Shown in pieces: positions 43,301-46,414 of a stretch of DNA of 46,414 nt. Each line of letters opens with the position of its first letter. Positions within the stretch are counted from its first letter, which is position 1. Made by a program: the position numbers and the translations under genes. Source of the stretch: CAYMJV01 sp964390545 (GTDB taxonomy: Bacteria; Desulfobacterota; BSN033; UBA1163); contig CAYMJV010000015.1 in assembly GCA_964390545.1 (NCBI GenBank), forward strand, positions 1-46,414, given 5' to 3'. The notes below the pieces were generated by a model. It worked only from the letters and a program-made list of their open reading frames with translations. It had not been told where the DNA came from and ran no database searches.

Positions 43301-45419
43301 TAAACACAGACACCGCATTTTCACTCGATTGAACAACATAGACGTGGTCCCCCTCGGGGCTGATGGCCAACGATTCCACTCCCGTCACTCCGCCGCTGAA
43401 GACACATGCATCCCCTCTTGCACCGACGAGGATCCTGCCACCCTCAATGGCCAAGGACTGGCCAAAATAGTCATAAGCTGCACCGTCAGAAGCAGTCAAC
43501 TTAGCTGTTTCGTGCGAATTTCCAAAGCTTGTCCCTTGAAAAATATAGGTCGAACCCTTCCAAAGGGCTCCGCCCTCCGAATCGCCTTGTGCACCGACGA
43601 TGACCACGCCGCCATCGATGGCCACGGAGTAGCCAAATGAATCGCTATCCGCACCATCAGAGGCCGTCAGTTTGGCCCTCTGTTCCCAAATCCCTCCGGC
43701 CTCCCGGAAGATATAGGCTGAGCCGGAATTGGGTCCGTTGTCATCGTCTCCTCTCGCACCGACAACGGCTGTGTCGCCGTCGATGGCCACAGACCAGCCA
43801 AAAAAATCCGAAGCCGCACCGTCGGAGGCTGTGAATTTGGCCTTCTGCTGCCAAGTTCCCCCGACCTCTTGGAAGATGTACACCGAACCGGAATCTGGTA
43901 CGTTGTTGTTGTCGTCAAGATACGCACCGATGATGACTGTGTCACCCTCGATGGCCACAGATTGCCCAAAATTATCACCATTCGCACCATCAGAGGCCAT
44001 CAGCTTGGCGATCATCTCCCAGTTTCCACCTATCTCCTGAAAAATCCAGGCCGATCCCTTCGCACGGTCACTCGATTTCGCACCAACGATGACTGTGTCG
44101 CCGTCGATGGCTACAGCGTTGCCAAAATAATTATACTGGCCACCATCTGGATCTATCAACTTGGCCACTTGCTGCCAAACCCCTGGGCTCGTCTCCTTAA
44201 AAATATAGGCGGAGCCGGAATCCCTTACGTTGCCATCGCCATACAATGCTCCTACGACGGCCAAATCTTCAGAAATAGCAACGGAATTACCGAAGTAGTC
44301 CCCACCTAAACCATCAGAGGCCGTTAGCCTGGCCACCCTCTGCCAATTTCCCGGACTTACTTCCTGAAAAATGTAGGCTGAACCGTTCCCGTCAAATCTT
44401 GCACCCACGATTGCCATCTCGCCGTCGATGTCTACGGAACCACCAAACAGGATATTTTGCTGGCCTAGACGGCTGGAGACGGTCAACTTGCCTTGCTCCG
44501 AATATGGACCAATGAGTCCGTCACCGGGCACAAGATTGCCGTTGGCATCCCGGTTAAAGATCATCACCGTGCCTTCTTCGGCGTTGACGGAATAGACATT
44601 CAAGCCATCGGGGCTCATGGTTATGGAGAAGGCCTGGCTTGGATGAGTGAGGAACTCCTGAGATCCCCCAAGGAAGATATTCACCCCGCGCTCAATCTGG
44701 ACGGCGCTGCTATCAATGGTCACGGCCTGAGGGTCTGAGCCCTCATCGGACACGGTGAGGGTATCACCAGATCCGTTTCCTGCAATGTGCACTGAATCGG
44801 CGCCAAGTATCTCTACCATGAGAAGATTGCCTGCCCAGATGCTACCGTCCTCCACCCGCCAATCCACTGGGGACAGTCCGGTATGCTCAAGACGGAGGGT
44901 CTCTACTGTAAAGGCAAGATCAATGAAAGGGGAGGCAGAGAGACTGGTCGGGTCGTCCGTGACGATGGTGAGGGTGTCATTCCCTTCGCTGCCATTTATG
45001 GTCGTCCGACTACCAACATCTGCTATGGTGATATGGTCATCTCCTGGGCCGGCGATCACCCTTGTGTCTGCGCTCGTCCCATTGATCGTGAGGACATCGG
45101 CGCCAGAACCCAGCATGACGGTCAAGATATCCACATTGTTGGTTGAAATGGGTGAGGCTAATTCCAATCCACTCAATCTGTTCTCATCGAGTTCCCCAAT
45201 AAGATCGTTCATATTAGCACTCAGATCTACGATGAGTTCAACAGCGCCGTTATCATGCGTAATTTCGAGTGCTATCGGATTTGTGATTGGATCCGGATCA
45301 AGTCCTGTGCCATTAAGGAGTAAGCGCGGCTCCAGAGCTTCAAAGAATATTTTCTTTCCTCTCTGTGCTATTTTTCTATTTTTGCCCCGTTGCCTCAGGA
45401 AATTTCTAATTAAACTCAT
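40149..45419 (-). CDS. Second LEPR-XLL giant with nested propellers, PKD-like and RTX domains (1756 residues)
   Basis: A surface protein related to the 7090-residue giant at both ends. LEPRLLL lies at residues 29-35 after a basic start (MSLIRNFLRQRGKNRK). Residues 260-300 contain one lactonase/YVTN-type blade, 317-673 seven FG-GAP-type blades (each with VAIDGDTVIVGA and GSAYIFQE segments), and 677-954 six more lactonase-type blades (SPEGDHVYVV, SPDGKWIYVG). Three PKD-like domains follow (about 1200-1490, each with a WGDG motif). RTX nonapeptides occupy about 1586-1686 and the shared Cys-containing tail ends the protein. An AAAGGAGGG ribosome-binding site precedes the ATG. A sigma-54-type promoter lies 220 nt upstream. 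Likely exported by the same route as the larger giant (inference). Confidence 0.92.
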   Translation of the reverse strand: MSLIRNFLRQRGKNRKIAQRGKKIFFEALEPRLLLNGTGLDPDPITNPIALEITHDNGAVELIVDLSANMNDLIGELDENRLSGLELASPISTNNVDILTVMLGSGADVLTINGTSADTRVIAGPGDDHITIADVGSRTTINGSEGNDTLTIVTDDPTSLSASPFIDLAFTVETLRLEHTGLSPVDWRVEDGSIWAGNLLMVEILGADSVHIAGNGSGDTLTVSDEGSDPQAVTIDSSAVQIERGVNIFLGGSQEFLTHPSQAFSITMSPDGLNVYSVNAEEGTVMIFNRDANGNLVPGDGLIGPYSEQGKLTVSSRLGQQNILFGGSVDIDGEMAIVGARFDGNGSAYIFQEVSPGNWQRVARLTASDGLGGDYFGNSVAISEDLAVVGALYGDGNVRDSGSAYIFKETSPGVWQQVAKLIDPDGGQYNYFGNAVAIDGDTVIVGAKSSDRAKGSAWIFQEIGGNWEMIAKLMASDGANGDNFGQSVAIEGDTVIIGAYLDDNNNVPDSGSVYIFQEVGGTWQQKAKFTASDGAASDFFGWSVAIDGDTAVVGARGDDDNGPNSGSAYIFREAGGIWEQRAKLTASDGADSDSFGYSVAIDGGVVIVGAQGDSEGGALWKGSTYIFQGTSFGNSHETAKLTASDGAAYDYFGQSLAIEGGRILVGARGDACVFSGGVTGVESLAISPEGDHVYVVQSSENAVSVFSRNSATGGLAFIQEVRDAVHLQDPDFMRVSSDGALAYVVTGSGVSVFGRDKTSGELTFEQFIDIDVLGRPTNIEVSSDNQFVYIAGDAGKLRTYSRTGFDHVQIGADVVVSKPSSLALSPGGENLYAARKADDAISVFARDPATGMLAFTEEVRNGVGGVRGLEGVSALVVTDDYVFATGENSDSLVAFERDNEGGLNFTQRFKNQSGGIQRLENPNSAAISPDGKWIYVGSSGDETVAGGVAWFSFLPNPEPAPPLIIGYTGVEELTVQTANGDDTVTIHGVNIPLTVETNKGADTIHVSQLGQNEIAKIDTGSGGDTIRIAGATLEKGSQVSLNGDGGEDILLFDPEGNPVVPQVPTPQSGDVKVFGSNFGSVVYEKVENIPGFQAAVADAGTASTSIYEGDSLILVASALPATNREVLSCAWDLNGDGDFGEVIVTDLQFDGATSIYTATVTVPWADLFNFGLNDGDVPNGTTYEISVRALDNIGDFAEDTVSFTVKNTAPTVDVKGDASVNEGTPFTLALNAKEPGEDTVAYIVNWGDGEVGSFINAGVVTHTYTDNYENLTIKVDLEDEDGFYENAGSLELQVMNVAPLITEFSLGQAEINENGVVTLVGAFSDPGTLDTHRLTVDWGDGNSEALALDLGAREFLTPHQYLDDNPTGTSSDTYSINLTLTDDDSGSDSTSTNVAVKNVAPEIMSLVVNPPFVEEHGIITLTGAFSDMGTLDTHSATIDWGDGSASQGLIMESNGSGSFSGGHNYANGGIYDVKVTLTDDDGGSATRSATEIVTGVGVKEGVLYVVGTDRNDDVRISRMGNGLIKVQANFLTDRCHLRTFKAEEIERIEIRLGNGNDHASVADNIVLPVQIDGGAGDDYLQGGGGPTVMLGSKGNDKLIGGRGSDQILGGDGNDFIIGGCGDDILDGGAGNDVLFGYHGNDTLLGGDGNDLLFGGRGNDKLHGGTGNDLLVGGLGKDTLDGGTCKDWLVDWSGTYDDHKRHGHNACHETGISPCASWVKHFVSDLVTTNDTHHPNSCIKISLPTIDEMKPKNIKSH
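40363..40660 (-). repeat. RTX nonapeptide repeats of the second giant
   Basis: About ten tandem GGxGxDxLx units (GSKGNDKLIGG through GGLGKDTLDGG), the calcium-binding beta-roll pattern, followed by the shared tail. Confidence 0.9.
43400..44470 (-). repeat. Seven FG-GAP-type beta-propeller repeats of the second giant
   Basis: Seven consecutive units of about 50-55 residues, each reading SVAIDGDTVIVGA, then GSAYIFQE, then W-x-x-xAKLTASDG and DxFG. The count matches one complete seven-bladed propeller. Confidence 0.8.
45309..45419 (-). other. LEPR-XLL N-terminal segment of the second giant
   Basis: Residues 1-37: a basic start, then FEALEPRLLLNG at 26-37. The same length and motif position as in the larger giant (LEPR-XLL at 29-35). 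Confidence 0.8.
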
Positions 45420-45638
45420 GACTTCCCTCCTTTTTTTGGTGAGGGTTGCATTGACCCTGCGGTGATTAATGAAAGGTCGAACAAATACATATGGCCAAGG
45501 GTCGGGTAAATCACAAGGCTGAATCCATCAAAGGTTTATCGTTTAACAATTTGGCCAGGGAGATTTTCTTCTCTGTCAACAGTTTCGTATGCCAGGAGTA
45601 TCACTAGGGTCGCCAAATACCGTGATCTCTAAATGAGC

Positions 45639-45654
45639 TGCAATCGTTATGCCA
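45639..45654 (-). promoter_or_regulatory. Sigma-54-type promoter upstream of the second giant
   Basis: TGGCATAACGATTGCA on the minus strand, with GG and GC ten bases apart; TTGCA matches the -12 consensus. Predicted start near 45628, leader about 208 nt. Confidence 0.6.
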
Positions 45655-45895
45655 CTTTTCTGTGACGCTCATTTTACTTGATATTATTAAGTTTTTTTGG
45701 AAACTAACATTTTGACAAAAACCGAAAACACAAAAAACTAATGCCAAAAGTCCTCAATTAGGTTTCATTTTCGGTCTAGGTTGGACATGCCTTCTTTTTT
45801 TTCGCTCTCCGTTGCAGATGTTCGACGAATAATGGGCGTCAGATTCTGTAAAGTACTGTAAAATAAGATACTTCCCATTTTGCCGAAGACCTCGT

Positions 45896-45941
45896 AGGCA
45901 AGCGTTGTCAACAGGGAAGTGCCCCTGTTTGTCACTTGCCT
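45896..45941. repeat. Long imperfect hairpin in the non-coding right end
   Basis: AGGCAAG (45896-45902) pairs with CTTGCCT (45935-45941) and ACAGGG (45911-45916) with CCCTGT (45923-45928). No T-run follows. Apart from this, the sigma-54-type promoter and the element at 46051, I see no gene in 45420-46138. Confidence 0.45.
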
Positions 45942-46050
45942 AAAGTTTAATCAGGCACAGTGAGCTAGCAAGATTGGCTTGGGTGAATCACGAACTACCT
46001 GTTCTGCCACACTCCCAAGCAGTCATCTCCTCATCCAGTTTCGAACATGG

Positions 46051-46181
46051 GTAAACCCCGTTAGAAGACCTTTGGCCGTCCAACGAGAAGGCTCACACGA
46101 GGCATTAAACCCCGTTCGCTCCCATAAGGAAATTACCTTCATCCCGACTGCGAGCAGCGGGGGATTTCTAACGGGGTAAAC
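46051..46181. mobile_element. 131-bp terminal-inverted-repeat mini-element, copy 2
   Basis: The perfect 16-bp ends GTAAACCCCGTTAGAA (46051-46066) and TTCTAACGGGGTAAAC (46166-46181) are inverted. They match the arms of the 3760-3870 element. The interior has no coding capacity of its own. Confidence 0.6.
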
Positions 46182-46376
46182 ATAGCGACTCGATTGACAC
46201 TGTCTTGGGTCATGCGATCCAGGATTTCTCTCGCCTCGTCGCCATATTGGACATGGGGATCCAATTGTTTAATGGGGAATGACGGATGAGCATTTAATCT
46301 TAACAGGGTCGTCTTCTGTTTCTCCGGAGGGGAAGATAGGAAATGATTTAAGATATTTCTATGAATGACAAAAAAG
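46139..46376 (-). CDS. Possible 3' gene fragment, unrecognised
   Basis: An open frame of about 79 codons on the minus strand, bounded upstream by an in-frame TAA and ending in TGA at 46139. It has no good start codon or ribosome-binding site. It reads plausibly protein-like (LDPHVQYGDEAREILDRM) up to about 46183, and its last 14 codons (MFTPLEIPRCSQSG) come from the inverted-repeat element. It may be a gene end that has been frameshifted or altered by the insertion. Chance open frame is a real alternative. Confidence 0.25.
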
Positions 46377-46414
46377 AGGTCTTCTTACATAGGAAGGTTA
46401 ATAGATTTTGAACT

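Overview
The window looks like a chromosomal segment of a diderm (Gram-negative-type) bacterium, possibly a Desulfobacterota/deltaproteobacterium-like lineage. This rests on Lgt, a YdbH/YdbL-type intermembrane pair, membrane-fusion (HlyD-like) adaptors, sigma-54-type promoters and dispersed mini-repeats of the kind common in such genomes. No rRNA, tRNA, CRISPR array or complete insertion sequence was found, and the taxonomic guess is soft.

Layout. 1-3.7 kb is housekeeping or unrelated: lgt (cut by the left edge, minus strand), a Ycf46-like AAA ATPase (plus strand), a small protein with an acidic tail, and a DUF1460-type cell-wall amidase-like protein. From 3.9 to 12.8 kb runs a minus-strand cluster, read in the order DUF3467 plus an unknown domain, DUF3467, GAF-GAF-TM-HlyD, PqqD-like-M50-HlyD, a short SecA-like ATPase, and a periplasmic HlyD/RND-type adaptor. 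Directly upstream of that cluster, in the same direction and separated by a terminator-like hairpin, lies one 21.3-kb gene (12903-34175). It encodes a 7090-residue LEPR-XLL/RTX/beta-helix adhesin-like protein. Further upstream are a YnbE/YdbL-like lipoprotein and a YdbH/AsmA-like protein, a DUF4143-ATPase remnant, a small exported protein, and a second LEPR-XLL giant (1756 residues; FG-GAP and lactonase propellers, PKD-like domains, RTX). The last 1 kb is non-coding apart from a sigma-54-type promoter, an inverted-repeat element and a possible gene fragment.

How it may work together. The two giants share a basic N-terminus with LEPR-XLL at exactly residues 29-35, lack an ordinary Sec signal peptide, and share a Cys-containing C-terminal tail (PCASWVKHFVS) after their RTX repeats. 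Next to the larger one is a set of genes that together resemble an exporter without an ABC ATPase: a SecA-type motor, a membrane protease fused to an adaptor, a GAF-regulated adaptor and a periplasmic adaptor. I infer a dedicated export route for LEPR-XLL giants in which the SecA-like protein supplies energy; no outer-membrane channel is visible in the window. Three genes for exported products (both giants and a 149-aa protein) each have a TGGCAT-N5-(A/T)TGC element upstream, suggesting one sigma-54 regulon. The large gene also has a leader of about 520 nt with two terminator-like hairpins. The domain assignments are from reading motifs; the exporter and regulatory models are inference.
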